Below are positions 47,539 through 56,798 of a stretch of 62,803 nucleotides of DNA, one piece after another; the stretch's first letter is position 1; each line of letters starts with the position of its first letter. The DNA comes from Gramella sp. KN1008 (GTDB lineage: Bacteria; Bacteroidota; Bacteroidia; Flavobacteriales; Flavobacteriaceae): contig NZ_SJDV01000012.1 of assembly GCF_004332155.1 (NCBI RefSeq), positions 1-62,803 of the forward strand, in the 5' to 3' direction. Position numbers and translations under genes: made by a program. The notes under the pieces are model-generated. The model searched no databases and was not told where the DNA came from. It saw nothing but the letters and a program-made list of their open reading frames with translations.

Positions 47539-48789
47539 TTATCTGATCTTATGACCTTTTGAGGCGAAGAACCATATATAAATATAACATGGAATTACTA
47601 CTATATATGCCAATTTAGGATCCAGGGCATCTGCAAGCAATCCATAAAGAAGAGGTATCACAGCTCCACCGGAAAGTGCCATAATAAGAAATGAGGATCC
47701 AATTTTGGTGAATCTTCCCAAACCTTCAATGGCAAGTGGCCAGATTGCCGGGAATACCAGCGCATTGGCAAGACCTAACAAAGAAACGCAAAGAACAGAT
47801 ATCCCGCCATCGGTAAATATAGCGGCCACACCTAAAACGATTCCTAAAATTCCGGAGATTTTTAAGGCCTTTTCCTGTGAAATATACTTTGGAATGGTAA
47901 CAATACCTATCAGATACCCCACTATCATTGCTCCAAGGGTAATTGTGGTAAAGAACTTAGCGGTGGCAAACTCAATATCCTGAGCCGCTCCATAACTAAT
48001 AACGGTATCGCCAGCAATCACCTCAACCCCTACATAAAGGAACATGGCCAGTGTGCCCAGAAGCAAATGCGGAAATTCCAACACACTCTTCTTATCTTTA
48101 TTCGCTGCCGCTACAGTTTCGTCTTCAGAATCGGTTTCGATCTCAGGCAATGCCGAGTAATAGATAAGTATCGCCAGTCCTATAAGCACTACTGTCATAA
48201 TAATATAGGGCGTTATCACTCTTGCCGAAAGTTCGTCAAGTTCCTGGGCCTTTTGAGCCACGCTTAGTGTGTCCAGTCTTTCTACAAGCTCATCAGCATC
48301 CTTTAAGGCGATCGCCCCAAGTACGATTGGAGCAATAGCTCCTGCCACCTTGTTACAGATACCCATGATACTGATACGTTTGGCTGCACTTTCAATAGGA
48401 CCTAAAATAGTGATATACGGGTTTGCAGCAGTCTGCAAAATAGCTAACCCGGTTCCCTGCACGAATAATCCAAAAAGGAAAAGGAGATAGGTCCTGCTCA
48501 TCGCAGCCGGGATAAATATGATTGTTCCTACGGCCATAACAAGCAATCCAACAGACATTCCATTCTTAAAACCCGTAAGTTTTAAAACCCTGGAACTCGG
48601 GATCGCCATAACCAGGTACGAAATATAAAAGGCGAATGCCACAAGATAGGATTCAAAATTGTTAAGCTCACAGGCAATTTTTAAATAAGGAATCAGTACC
48701 GAATTGAGCCAGGTTACAAATCCGAAGATAAAGAACAGAATCCCTATGATCACGATAGACCGGCTAGTGCTTTTTGATGTGGCAGCCAT
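47539..48789 (-). CDS. Sugar MFS transporter (FucP/NagP type)
   Basis: This 416-residue protein has 12 hydrophobic segments. It resembles the FucP-like group: FFIFGFVTWLNSVLIPYL, LGLFVQGTGLAILQTAANPYITILGPIESAAKRISIMG and the second-half VFPAIWPLAIEGLGRFTKIGSSFLIMALSGGAVIPLLYG. NagP members bring in GlcNAc; in this operon GlcNAc or MurNAc are likely substrates (inference). It is the first gene of an operon with GH20 and murQ. Confidence 0.9.
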   Translation of the reverse strand: MAATSKSTSRSIVIIGILFFIFGFVTWLNSVLIPYLKIACELNNFESYLVAFAFYISYLVMAIPSSRVLKLTGFKNGMSVGLLVMAVGTIIFIPAAMSRTYLLFLFGLFVQGTGLAILQTAANPYITILGPIESAAKRISIMGICNKVAGAIAPIVLGAIALKDADELVERLDTLSVAQKAQELDELSARVITPYIIMTVVLIGLAILIYYSALPEIETDSEDETVAAANKDKKSVLEFPHLLLGTLAMFLYVGVEVIAGDTVISYGAAQDIEFATAKFFTTITLGAMIVGYLIGIVTIPKYISQEKALKISGILGIVLGVAAIFTDGGISVLCVSLLGLANALVFPAIWPLAIEGLGRFTKIGSSFLIMALSGGAVIPLLYGLLADALDPKLAYIVVIPCYIYIWFFASKGHKIR

Positions 48790-49065
48790 AATAATATTTG
48801 GTTTTACTTAAATCTAATATTAGAGAAAGATGTAAATTTAGTATTGTTATCTTTCAATAATAAATCTTATTTACAAAAGAAAGAAACTTTTTTATAACGT
48901 TTTCGAACTTAATTAATTTTTTTAAATAAATACTGATATTTATTTAATTTTTTATTCAAAGTTGCTTTTACACAACTTCACTAATCTTTCTTTTATAGAG
49001 GATTAAATAAACTATATTTGTATCCTTAAATTCGCCTGAAACCAGCAGGAAAATTTATTCAAATT
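48790..49065. promoter_or_regulatory. Divergent region between the MFS operon and lepA
   Basis: This 276-bp A/T-rich gap holds TATAACGTTTTCGA at 48893-48906, the inverted exact copy of the susC-upstream element, 104-117 nt before the MFS start. TATATTTG (49013-49020) is a TAnnTTTG box for lepA. No gene is visible. Confidence 0.6.
49013..49020 (+). promoter_or_regulatory. -7 element of lepA
   Basis: TATATTTG matches TAnnTTTG and would give a 5' leader of about 45 nt. No obvious -33 TTG is seen at the expected distance. Confidence 0.5.
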
Positions 49066-49071
49066 TTGGAG

Positions 49072-50868
49072 ATGAAGAATATTCGGAACTTTTGCATTAT
49101 AGCCCATATTGATCATGGAAAAAGTACGTTGGCTGACCGACTGCTTGATTATACCGGTTCTGTAACCGAAAGAGAGAAGCAGGAGCAACTCCTGGACAGT
49201 ATGGACCTGGAACGGGAAAGGGGGATTACCATTAAGAGTCATGCCATTCAAATGGATTATGTTCACGATGGTGAACCCTACATACTAAATCTTATTGATA
49301 CTCCCGGTCACGTAGATTTCTCCTACGAGGTTTCACGCTCCATCGCTGCCTGCGAAGGTGCTCTGCTTGTTGTTGATGCCGCACAAAGCATACAGGCACA
49401 AACCATTTCTAATCTTTACCTGGCTCTGGAAAATGACCTTGAGATCATTCCGGTTCTAAATAAAGTGGATTTACCCAGTGCGAATCCCGAAGAAGTTACA
49501 GATGATATTGTAGATCTTTTAGGCTGTGATCCATCTGAAGTGATTCCGGCAAGTGCTAAAACAGGGCTTGGGATAAAAGAGATACTCGATGCAATCATTA
49601 ACCGCATCCCCGCCCCTAGCGGGAAGGTTGATGCGCCATTAAGAGCATTGATATTTGATTCTGTTTATAATCCGTTTAGAGGAGTTGAAACATTTTTCAG
49701 GGTTATCAACGGAACCATTAAGAAAGGACAGCATATTAAATTCGTGAACACCGATAAAAATTATTATGCTGACGAAGTTGGAACATTAAAACTTAAACAA
49801 CTTCCAAAGAAGGAAATAACAACCGGAGATGTAGGTTACCTCATCACCGGAATAAAGGATGCCCGGGAGGTGAAGGTTGGTGATACCATCACTGGCGCCG
49901 ATAATCCTACTACCGAGGCCGTCGCCGGTTTTGAAGATGTAAAACCTATGGTTTTTGCAGGAATCTATCCCGTAGATACTGAAGATTATGAAGAGCTTAG
50001 AGCATCGATGGAAAAGCTTCAGCTAAACGATGCTTCGCTGGTGTTCACACCTGAAAGTTCCGCCGCTCTTGGTTTTGGTTTTCGTTGCGGATTCCTCGGA
50101 ATGCTGCATCTGGAGATCATTCAGGAAAGACTGGAACGTGAATTCGATATGACCGTTATCACTACGGTACCCAACGTATCTTATCATGCATATACCAATA
50201 AAAATCCTGATGATGTTATACTTGTTAATAACCCATCAGATTTACCGGAGCCTTCAACTTTAAACAGGGTAGAAGAACCATATATCAAAGCCTCTATAAT
50301 CACTAAAGCCGATTATGTTGGAAATGTAATGTCTCTGTGTATAGAAAAAAGAGGGGAGATCACCAACCAGACCTATCTCACTACTGAAAGAGTTGAACTT
50401 TCATTTGACATGCCACTTGCTGAGATCGTTTTTGATTTCTACGATCGATTGAAGACCGTTTCCAGAGGTTATGCTTCCTTCGACTATGCTCCTATAGGAA
50501 TGCGCACTTCTAAACTTGTGAAAGTAGATGTTCTTCTGAATGCAAATAAGGTTGATGCACTTTCTGCTCTTTTACATGTTGATAATGCCTACGATATTGG
50601 AAAGAAAATGTGTGAAAAACTAAAAGAGCTTATTCCTAGACAGCAATTCGACATTCCGATCCAGGCAGCCATTGGAGCCAAGATCATCGCCAGAGAGACA
50701 GTAAAAGCGCTTAGAAAGGATGTTACCGCCAAATGTTACGGGGGAGATATCTCACGTAAAAGAAAGCTTTTGGAAAAACAGAAAAAAGGTAAAAAGCGTA
50801 TGCGTCAGGTAGGAAATGTTGAAATTCCTCAGGAAGCGTTTATGGCGGTTCTTAAGCTTAATGATTAG
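49072..50868 (+). CDS. lepA: Elongation factor 4 (LepA)
   Basis: This 598-residue translational GTPase back-translocates or remodels stalled ribosomes. I set the start at the ATG giving [19 protein letters not shown], the usual LepA N-terminus; a TTG two codons upstream is in frame but less likely. G motifs are [17 protein letters not shown] and NKVD. The domains II-V and the LepA-specific C-domain are full length. Confidence 0.96.
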   Translation: MKNIRNFCIIAHIDHGKSTLADRLLDYTGSVTEREKQEQLLDSMDLERERGITIKSHAIQMDYVHDGEPYILNLIDTPGHVDFSYEVSRSIAACEGALLVVDAAQSIQAQTISNLYLALENDLEIIPVLNKVDLPSANPEEVTDDIVDLLGCDPSEVIPASAKTGLGIKEILDAIINRIPAPSGKVDAPLRALIFDSVYNPFRGVETFFRVINGTIKKGQHIKFVNTDKNYYADEVGTLKLKQLPKKEITTGDVGYLITGIKDAREVKVGDTITGADNPTTEAVAGFEDVKPMVFAGIYPVDTEDYEELRASMEKLQLNDASLVFTPESSAALGFGFRCGFLGMLHLEIIQERLEREFDMTVITTVPNVSYHAYTNKNPDDVILVNNPSDLPEPSTLNRVEEPYIKASIITKADYVGNVMSLCIEKRGEITNQTYLTTERVELSFDMPLAEIVFDFYDRLKTVSRGYASFDYAPIGMRTSKLVKVDVLLNANKVDALSALLHVDNAYDIGKKMCEKLKELIPRQQFDIPIQAAIGAKIIARETVKALRKDVTAKCYGGDISRKRKLLEKQKKGKKRMRQVGNVEIPQEAFMAVLKLND

Positions 50869-50870
50869 AT

Positions 50871-50904
50871 TTAGTCTGTAGACAGTAGACTTTAGTCGAT
50901 AGTT
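50871..50904. repeat. Left arm of a 34-bp imperfect inverted repeat
   Basis: This arm begins 3 nt after the lepA stop. Its reverse complement aligns with 51408-51441 with 27 of 34 identities; the outer 10 bp (TTAGTCTGTA) and the inner TAGTCGATAGTT are identical. The two arms enclose the broken four-helix-bundle gene. Confidence 0.75.
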
Positions 50905-50930
50905 AGTAGTTTTTCAGTCCGACATTTAAC

Positions 50931-51287
50931 TTAATTAACTAGGTATTTTTTCAATGCAGTTAGCATCTTAGATAATTCTGTCAAATCATTTCGGAATTTT
51001 TGATGGTCATTTTCATCAATATATTTCTGTCTAAATGCAATTTCATTACATACCACAGATTCTTTTACAGAATTCATAGCGATCTGAAGATAGCGTTTAA
51101 ATTCAGAATTTGAACTACCAGCTCCTTCAGCTCTATTTAAGGCTATGGAAGTTGAAGCTCTTCTAAATTGCGAAGTGAGTCCATATATTTCGTCCCGCGG
51201 AAATCTCTTGGTTTTCAAATAGACATTATCAATTAAAATCAGAGATTTTTGATATACCTATAGTTCTTCAAATTTAAAATTCCCCAT
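50931..51287 (-). pseudogene. Four-helix-bundle (S23/IVP-like) protein, broken by an in-frame amber codon
   Basis: From the ATG at 51287 the frame reads MGNFKFEEL, then TAG (51258-51260), then VYQKSLILIDNVY and on to the normal end at 50931. The sequence on both sides of the stop matches the usual start of S23/four-helix proteins (an EEL-x-VYQKSL-type N-terminus, then FPRDEIYGLTSQ and AEGAGSSNSEFKRYLQIA). A lysine codon AAG to TAG is the simplest change. A shorter 95-residue product from the TTG at 51218 is possible but would lack most of helix 1. The family occurs as insertions in rRNA genes and as free genes; the function is unknown. Confidence 0.75.
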
Positions 51288-51350
51288 TCTTTTTAAATCA
51301 GTTCTTAAAATCAACAAAGTATTGATAATCAATGTAATTAATCCTTATTT

Positions 51351-51379
51351 TTTGCCCATAAAACATTTTTTTAAATTTG
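51351..51379 (+). promoter_or_regulatory. Promoter of the yebC-like gene
   Basis: TTTG (51351-51354), a 17-bp spacer, and TAAATTTG (51372-51379) match the Bacteroidota -33/-7 consensus very well. Transcription would start about 51386. It lies inside the inverted-repeat cassette. Confidence 0.7.
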
Positions 51380-51407
51380 TTACTTCATTTTTTAAAAATG
51401 AAAAGAA

Positions 51408-51441
51408 AACTATCGACTACAAACTAAAGATTACAGACTAA
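51408..51441. repeat. Right arm of the 34-bp imperfect inverted repeat
   Basis: Partner of 50871-50904 in opposite orientation (27 of 34 identical). It ends 2 nt before the yebC start codon, so it lies in the 5' leader of that gene. Confidence 0.75.
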
Positions 51442-51443
51442 CA

Positions 51444-52202
51444 ATGGCCGGGCATAGTAAATGGGCAAATATTAAGCATAGAAAAGGAGCTCAGGATAAA
51501 AAGAGAGCAAAACAATTTACAAGAGCGATCAAAGAGATCACTGTCGCGGTTAAGGAAGGCGGCGGAGCCGATCCCAATGCAAATCCTGCCCTTAGAAATG
51601 CCATCCAGAATGCCAAGGGTGTCAATATGCCCAAAGATACCATTGAAAGGGCAGTGAAAAAGGCCAGTGGGGCTGATGCCGATAACTATGAGACGGTTAC
51701 CTTTGAAGGCTACGGCCCTAACGGCATAGCTATCTTTGTTGAATGTACCACAGATAATACCAACCGTACGGTAGCTTCAGTAAGATCAATATTTTCCAAA
51801 AATGGCGGAAATCTTGGTACAAACGGTTCCCTTGAATTTCTTTTTGACAAAAAAGGGGTTTTCGTCATTGAAAAGGAAAAAATTGAAATGAACCTGGAAG
51901 AGTTTGAACTGGAACTTATTGAAGGCGGCGCTACCCGAATAGAAAAGGATCAGGAATTAATCACGGTCTATACCGAATTTACCGATTTCGGACTAATGTC
52001 TTCAAAACTGGAAGAACTTAAGATAGAACCGAAAAATTCAGAAGTGCAAAGAATTCCATTAAATACAGTGGAATTGCCCGTGGAGGATGCGAAAAAGATC
52101 CTGGATCTGGTCGAGAAATTCGAAGACGATGAAGACGTCCAAAACGTTTATCATAACCTCGAAATTACCGACGAACTGATAGCGAGGATGGAAGAGGAGT
52201 AG
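51444..52202 (+). CDS. YebC/TACO1-family protein
   Basis: This 252-residue protein starts with the hallmark MAGHSKWANIKHRKGAQD and has NVNMPKDTIERAVKK-like sequence (GVNMPKDTIERAVKK) and VTFEGYGPNGIAIFVEC. Members are translation or transcription regulators; recent work links some to ribosome stalling at proline tracts. It is full length. The 3' end is convergent with the antiporter gene, 2 nt apart. Confidence 0.93.
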   Translation: MAGHSKWANIKHRKGAQDKKRAKQFTRAIKEITVAVKEGGGADPNANPALRNAIQNAKGVNMPKDTIERAVKKASGADADNYETVTFEGYGPNGIAIFVECTTDNTNRTVASVRSIFSKNGGNLGTNGSLEFLFDKKGVFVIEKEKIEMNLEEFELELIEGGATRIEKDQELITVYTEFTDFGLMSSKLEELKIEPKNSEVQRIPLNTVELPVEDAKKILDLVEKFEDDEDVQNVYHNLEITDELIARMEEE

Positions 52203-52204
52203 TC

Positions 52205-54073
52205 TTAATCTGCCTCTATATTTTCCTCGATATTCTCTTTTTCTTCACTGTCTCCAGGCTCCATCTGCTTACCAAGATAAACCAACAGGTACCCTTCTTC
52301 GATCTCCACCTCCATACTATTGGACGGTATGATGCTTAGTTCTCCCTCGTTGTTCTTAACGAAGAGAGGAATAATATCGGGGTCCGTCTTACTTATCTCG
52401 ATAAGGCCTTCGTAGTGTTCCTTTGAATTAAGCTTCATTTCATGAATAGTTGGATATTTCCTGGCAAGATTGGTAAGCTTAATATAATCGTCTGTCTGGG
52501 AGAACAAACCTTCCTTGGGATTATTCTCAGGATCGTACATCTCGTCCGGAGACACCACCCTGAAAGAACCATTTTCACCAAAATGTTTACGGAACTTTTC
52601 AATAGCGTTCAGGTTGACTTCTGTATTTCCCGTCATAGCCATCAAATAACCCACATCGCTTAATTCAATATTATTGATAAGATCATCAGAATAAACATTT
52701 TCCTGAATCGCTTCAAGGCCTAATTCCTTTGCTTTTTTCACATTGGATCCGTTGCTATCAACCAGAACCACGTGCCTGTTATTTTGCTTTAGATATGAAG
52801 CGATAAGTCGCGAAATAGTAGACGCACCTATGATAAGAATTCCCTGAGAATTCTTCAGAAATACTCCTACCAGCTGCGCAAAATATCTTGCTGTGGTTGC
52901 ATTCAGCAGAACCGTACCAAGAACGATCATAAATACCAGAGGAGTGATATATTCGGCACCTTCAACACCCTGATTGGCCAGCTCCAGACCAAACAGGGAA
53001 GCAATACCTGCAGCCACTATACCACGAGGTCCTACCCAGCTAATGAATAATTTTTCATTCGTCTTTAAAGAAGAACCTATACTACTTATAAATACACCAA
53101 GAGGGCGAACAACAAAAACCACCGCTGCAAAGAGTATGATGGCATTCACATTATAGACCAGTAAAAGATCTTCGATATTGATATTTGCGGCCAGTAAAAT
53201 GAATAAAATTGAGATAAGGAGAACGCTGAGGGATTCCTTAAAATAAAGTAACTCTTTTAGGTTGGGAAGGTTGATATTTCCCATTACCATTCCCATCACT
53301 ACCACCGCTAGTAATCCGCTTTCGTGAGCAAAAAAATCAGCCAGTACAAAAACTCCCAACACGGTAGCCAGCGTTAGCACATTCAGCAAATAATGAGGTA
53401 TAACGTTTTTCTTTATGGCAAAGGCCAGAGCATGAGCGAAAGTAAAACCAAACGTAAAACCGAATAGAACAATCTTACCGAATTCCATCAGGGCTGTTTC
53501 AGTGAACTGGCTTCCCGAGCCTGCACTAATAAACTCAAACATGAGAACCGCAACCAGTGCCCCAATGGGATCAATAAGTATCCCTTCCCACTTCAGAATT
53601 GCCGAGATATCCTTCTTCAGAGGAATGTTTCTAAGAATAGGCGTAATTACGGTCGGACCCGTTACGATCACCAAAGCGGCAAATAAAAATGAGATCTGCC
53701 AGCTTAGATCGAAAATGAAGTGAGCCGCTATTCCGGCACCTATAAAAGTTACTATAACCGCAATGGTTATTAATTTAACTATCACAGGCCCTACATTCAG
53801 AATTTCTCCTTTTCTTAGGGTGAGACCGCCTTCAAACAGAATGATCCCGATGGCAAGTGAAACGAAATAGAACAAACTATTTCCCGGAAACAAACCGGAA
53901 GTACCATCCCATATTGGCTCAATAAGTTTTGAACCATCCGGAGTAAAAAGAGTTGCGATAGGTCCCACGGCCAGACCTATGAGGATCAAAGGCAGGATAG
54001 CCGGGATCTTAAATCTCCATGCAAGCCATTGCGCAAGTATCCCTAAAATTATTATTCCTGCTAATTCGATCAT
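52205..54073 (-). CDS. Cation:proton antiporter with TrkA N and C domains
   Basis: This 622-residue protein has about 12 membrane segments (1-390), of the CPA1/CPA2 Na+(K+)/H+ antiporter type (LFEGGLTLRKGEI, ALVIVTGPTVITPILR, LLISILFILLAANI, SWVGPRGIVAAGIASLFG). It is followed by a cytosolic TrkA-N NAD-binding domain (about 400-520, ILIIGASTISRLIASYL) and a TrkA-C-like domain (about 530-600), ending in an acidic tail. It would regulate ion or pH balance. Confidence 0.9.
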   Translation of the reverse strand: MIELAGIIILGILAQWLAWRFKIPAILPLILIGLAVGPIATLFTPDGSKLIEPIWDGTSGLFPGNSLFYFVSLAIGIILFEGGLTLRKGEILNVGPVIVKLITIAVIVTFIGAGIAAHFIFDLSWQISFLFAALVIVTGPTVITPILRNIPLKKDISAILKWEGILIDPIGALVAVLMFEFISAGSGSQFTETALMEFGKIVLFGFTFGFTFAHALAFAIKKNVIPHYLLNVLTLATVLGVFVLADFFAHESGLLAVVVMGMVMGNINLPNLKELLYFKESLSVLLISILFILLAANINIEDLLLVYNVNAIILFAAVVFVVRPLGVFISSIGSSLKTNEKLFISWVGPRGIVAAGIASLFGLELANQGVEGAEYITPLVFMIVLGTVLLNATTARYFAQLVGVFLKNSQGILIIGASTISRLIASYLKQNNRHVVLVDSNGSNVKKAKELGLEAIQENVYSDDLINNIELSDVGYLMAMTGNTEVNLNAIEKFRKHFGENGSFRVVSPDEMYDPENNPKEGLFSQTDDYIKLTNLARKYPTIHEMKLNSKEHYEGLIEISKTDPDIIPLFVKNNEGELSIIPSNSMEVEIEEGYLLVYLGKQMEPGDSEEKENIEENIEAD

Positions 54074-54238
54074 ATCTCTAAGCTTTGTTATAAAAGCTAA
54101 AAATATTAAAAATGTTTTATTCTGAAAGCTTATCTCATAAGCCTGCTAAATAAAAAATATCCTGTTAAATCAAATGAAAATAATTCAAATTGGTATGGAG
54201 ATTTTCTATTTTGCAGGGAATTTTTTAAAAAATTTATA

Positions 54239-55102
54239 ATGAATCTTTATCCTGTTGAAGCCGGAAACTTCAAACTGGATGGAGGTGCAATGTTTGGCGT
54301 TGTACCTAAAAGCCTGTGGCACAGGACCAATCCAGCCGATTCCAATAATATGATAGATATCGCTGCGCGATGCTTACTCATTGAAGATGGAGATAAACTC
54401 ATCCTGATAGATACCGGAATGGGAGATAAGCAAAGTGAAAAATTCTTCAGCTATTATTATCCATGGGGTGATCACAGTATTGATAAATCCCTTCGAAAAC
54501 ACGGTTTTCATCGTGATGATATCACTGATGTCTTTATGACCCACCTCCATTTTGACCATTGTGGTGGAAGTATTCAGTGGAATAAGGACCGTACCGGTTA
54601 TGAGCCTGCCTTTAAGAACGCCCGCTTCTGGAGTAATGAGGATCATTGGAAATGGGCAACCCAGCCAAATTACCGAGAAAAAGCCTCTTTTTTAAAGGAG
54701 AACATCCTTCCAATGGAAGAGAGCGGCCAACTTCATTTTATGGACAGAGCTGAAAATGAAAGCTTTTCAGAAAACAAAGACCTGGGTTTTGGCGTATTAT
54801 TTGTAGATGGACATACCGATAAACAAATGATTCCACATATAGATTACAAAGGAAAAAAGCTGGTATTCATGGCAGATTTATTGCCAACTGCTGGGCACAT
54901 TCCCCTGGCTTACGTCATGGGCTACGATACCAGACCTTTAATCACCCTCTCAGAAAAAAAGAAATTCCTGGAGACCGCAGCTAACGAAAATTATTACCTC
55001 TTTTTGGAGCATGATGCTCATAATGAAATTATCACTCTTAAAAATACCGAAAAAGGAGTAAGACTTGACAAAACCTATAAGTTTAATGAAGTATTTAATT
55101 AA
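54239..55102 (+). CDS. Metallo-beta-lactamase-fold hydrolase
   Basis: This 287-residue protein has the MBL metal motif THLHFDHCGG (HxHxDH), the later DGHTDKQM and LEHDAHNE histidines. It resembles the quorum-quenching lactonase-like MBL group in length and order, but the substrate is not proven. It precedes the S8 peptidase by 7 nt, so may be co-transcribed. Confidence 0.85.
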   Translation: MNLYPVEAGNFKLDGGAMFGVVPKSLWHRTNPADSNNMIDIAARCLLIEDGDKLILIDTGMGDKQSEKFFSYYYPWGDHSIDKSLRKHGFHRDDITDVFMTHLHFDHCGGSIQWNKDRTGYEPAFKNARFWSNEDHWKWATQPNYREKASFLKENILPMEESGQLHFMDRAENESFSENKDLGFGVLFVDGHTDKQMIPHIDYKGKKLVFMADLLPTAGHIPLAYVMGYDTRPLITLSEKKKFLETAANENYYLFLEHDAHNEIITLKNTEKGVRLDKTYKFNEVFN

Positions 55103-55109
55103 TTATAAT

Positions 55110-56795
55110 ATGAAAATCCCATTTTTTAGACCAGTTCTGGCCGTGCTTACAGCCGGTATTCTTAATGCTTGTAGCAGTAGTGCACCTAAGATAATTTCTA
55201 CACCAATAGATAATATAGATTCTATTCCTCTTAAGGTTAGTGACCTTTCAGAAACACAGCTTAAAGGTTGGGGAGGTGCCGATCTTACCACAGATACTAT
55301 TCCTGGGATGAGCGTTGATAAGGCCTACGATGAGATAATTAAAAATAACCAACCCTCTCCCGTGATTGTTGGGGTAATAGATAGCGGAGTAGATATTGCA
55401 CATGAAGATCTTAGGAATGTTATCTGGACCAATACCGATGAAATTCCCGGAAATGGAAAGGATGATGATAATAATGGTTATATAGATGATGTTCACGGCT
55501 GGAACTTCCTTGGTGATGCCGTTGAAGAGAATATGGAATATACCCGTATCTATAAAAGGCTTAAACCTAAATACGAAGGTAAAAGTGAGAGCAGTATAAG
55601 TACAGCAGATAGAGAAGAATATAACCTCTATCTGGCTGCAAAGGCAGAATATGAAAAAGAATATAATGAAACTGTACAAACCAGGGACCAGTACCTTCAG
55701 ATAAAAGAACAATTAACAGCCGCTCATAAGGCGGTTTCTGCAGAACTGGGAACAGAGGATTATACCAAAGAACAGTTAGCCGATTTTAAACCTGAGAGCC
55801 AGCAGTTGCAGCAGTACAAATCCATGCTTACCCAGATCCAGTACAATGTGAATGAGAATATTCCCGAAGCCCTTGAAGAACTTGACGATGCTATAGATTA
55901 CTATGCAGGCAGAATTGATACCCATTTCAATATGGAGCTTGATGGCAGGGTTAAAACAGGGGATGATCCATATGACATTACAGATACAGATTATGGAAAT
56001 AACGATGTTGATGGACCTGAACCTGATAAAAAAAATATAAAACATGGTACACATGTTGCAGGTATTATAGCGGCCGATCGAACTAATAGCATTGGAATAA
56101 AAGGAGTTTCCAATAATGCAAAAATCATGGCGATTAGAGCTGTTCCTGATGGCGACGAGTATGATAAGGATATCGCTCTGGCTATAAGATATGCAGTGGA
56201 TAATGGTGCTAAAGTTATTAACACCAGTTTTGGTAAATATTTTTCCACACACCCTCAATGGGTTATAGACGCTATCAAATATGCCGCAGAAAAAGATGTT
56301 CTCATCGTAAATGCAGCAGGAAATGAAGGTCTTAATCTTGATGAGAAAAGAGTATATCCTAATGATCAGGATCCTCAGAATACTTCAGAAGTAGCTGATA
56401 ACTTCCTTACAGTGGGAGCTCTTAACTATGAGTACGGATCTGGTTTACTGGCAGGTTTTTCCAATTATGGAAAACTGAATGTGGATGTTTTTGCACCAGG
56501 TACAAAGATCTGGTCCACTACTCCGAATAACGAATATGAATATCTGCAGGGAACCTCTATGGCAGCACCAGCAGTAAGTGGAATTGCAGCAATAATAAGA
56601 GGATATTATCCCCAGTTGTCCGCAGCTCAGGTTAAGCAAGTCATTATGGATAGTGGACTTACAACAAATGCTTCTGTGATTGTAGGAGGAGACAGGAATA
56701 ATACTCAAAAGTTCCAGAACCTGTCTACTTCCGGAAAAATGGCAAACCTTTACAATGCCTTGATTCTGGCCGACCAAATCGCAAAAAACAAATAA
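55110..56795 (+). CDS. S8 subtilisin-like protease lipoprotein
   Basis: With the start at 55110 the protein has 561 residues and begins with a lipoprotein signal (ILNAC, Cys about 17); an upstream in-frame ATG at 55065 would overlap the previous gene. The catalytic triad is D91 (GVIDSGVD), H312 (KHGTHVAG) and S483 (GTSMAAP). The 221-residue gap between Asp and His is far above the usual for S8 and holds a charged, coil-forming insert (about residues 150-260). The protein is probably periplasmic or surface-bound. It precedes the M1 gene by 3 nt. Confidence 0.93.
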   Translation: MKIPFFRPVLAVLTAGILNACSSSAPKIISTPIDNIDSIPLKVSDLSETQLKGWGGADLTTDTIPGMSVDKAYDEIIKNNQPSPVIVGVIDSGVDIAHEDLRNVIWTNTDEIPGNGKDDDNNGYIDDVHGWNFLGDAVEENMEYTRIYKRLKPKYEGKSESSISTADREEYNLYLAAKAEYEKEYNETVQTRDQYLQIKEQLTAAHKAVSAELGTEDYTKEQLADFKPESQQLQQYKSMLTQIQYNVNENIPEALEELDDAIDYYAGRIDTHFNMELDGRVKTGDDPYDITDTDYGNNDVDGPEPDKKNIKHGTHVAGIIAADRTNSIGIKGVSNNAKIMAIRAVPDGDEYDKDIALAIRYAVDNGAKVINTSFGKYFSTHPQWVIDAIKYAAEKDVLIVNAAGNEGLNLDEKRVYPNDQDPQNTSEVADNFLTVGALNYEYGSGLLAGFSNYGKLNVDVFAPGTKIWSTTPNNEYEYLQGTSMAAPAVSGIAAIIRGYYPQLSAAQVKQVIMDSGLTTNASVIVGGDRNNTQKFQNLSTSGKMANLYNALILADQIAKNK

Positions 56796-56798
56796 GAA

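Noticed and set aside
49066..49071. TTG start for lepA two codons upstream
   Set aside because: The ATG at 49072 gives the conserved [19 protein letters not shown] start; the TTG would add an unconserved two-residue tail.
54190..54213. TTG and TATTTTG before the MBL-fold gene as a promoter
   Set aside because: Both the -7 sequence (one base short of TAnnTTTG) and the 14-nt spacing deviate from the consensus, so it is not listed as a feature.
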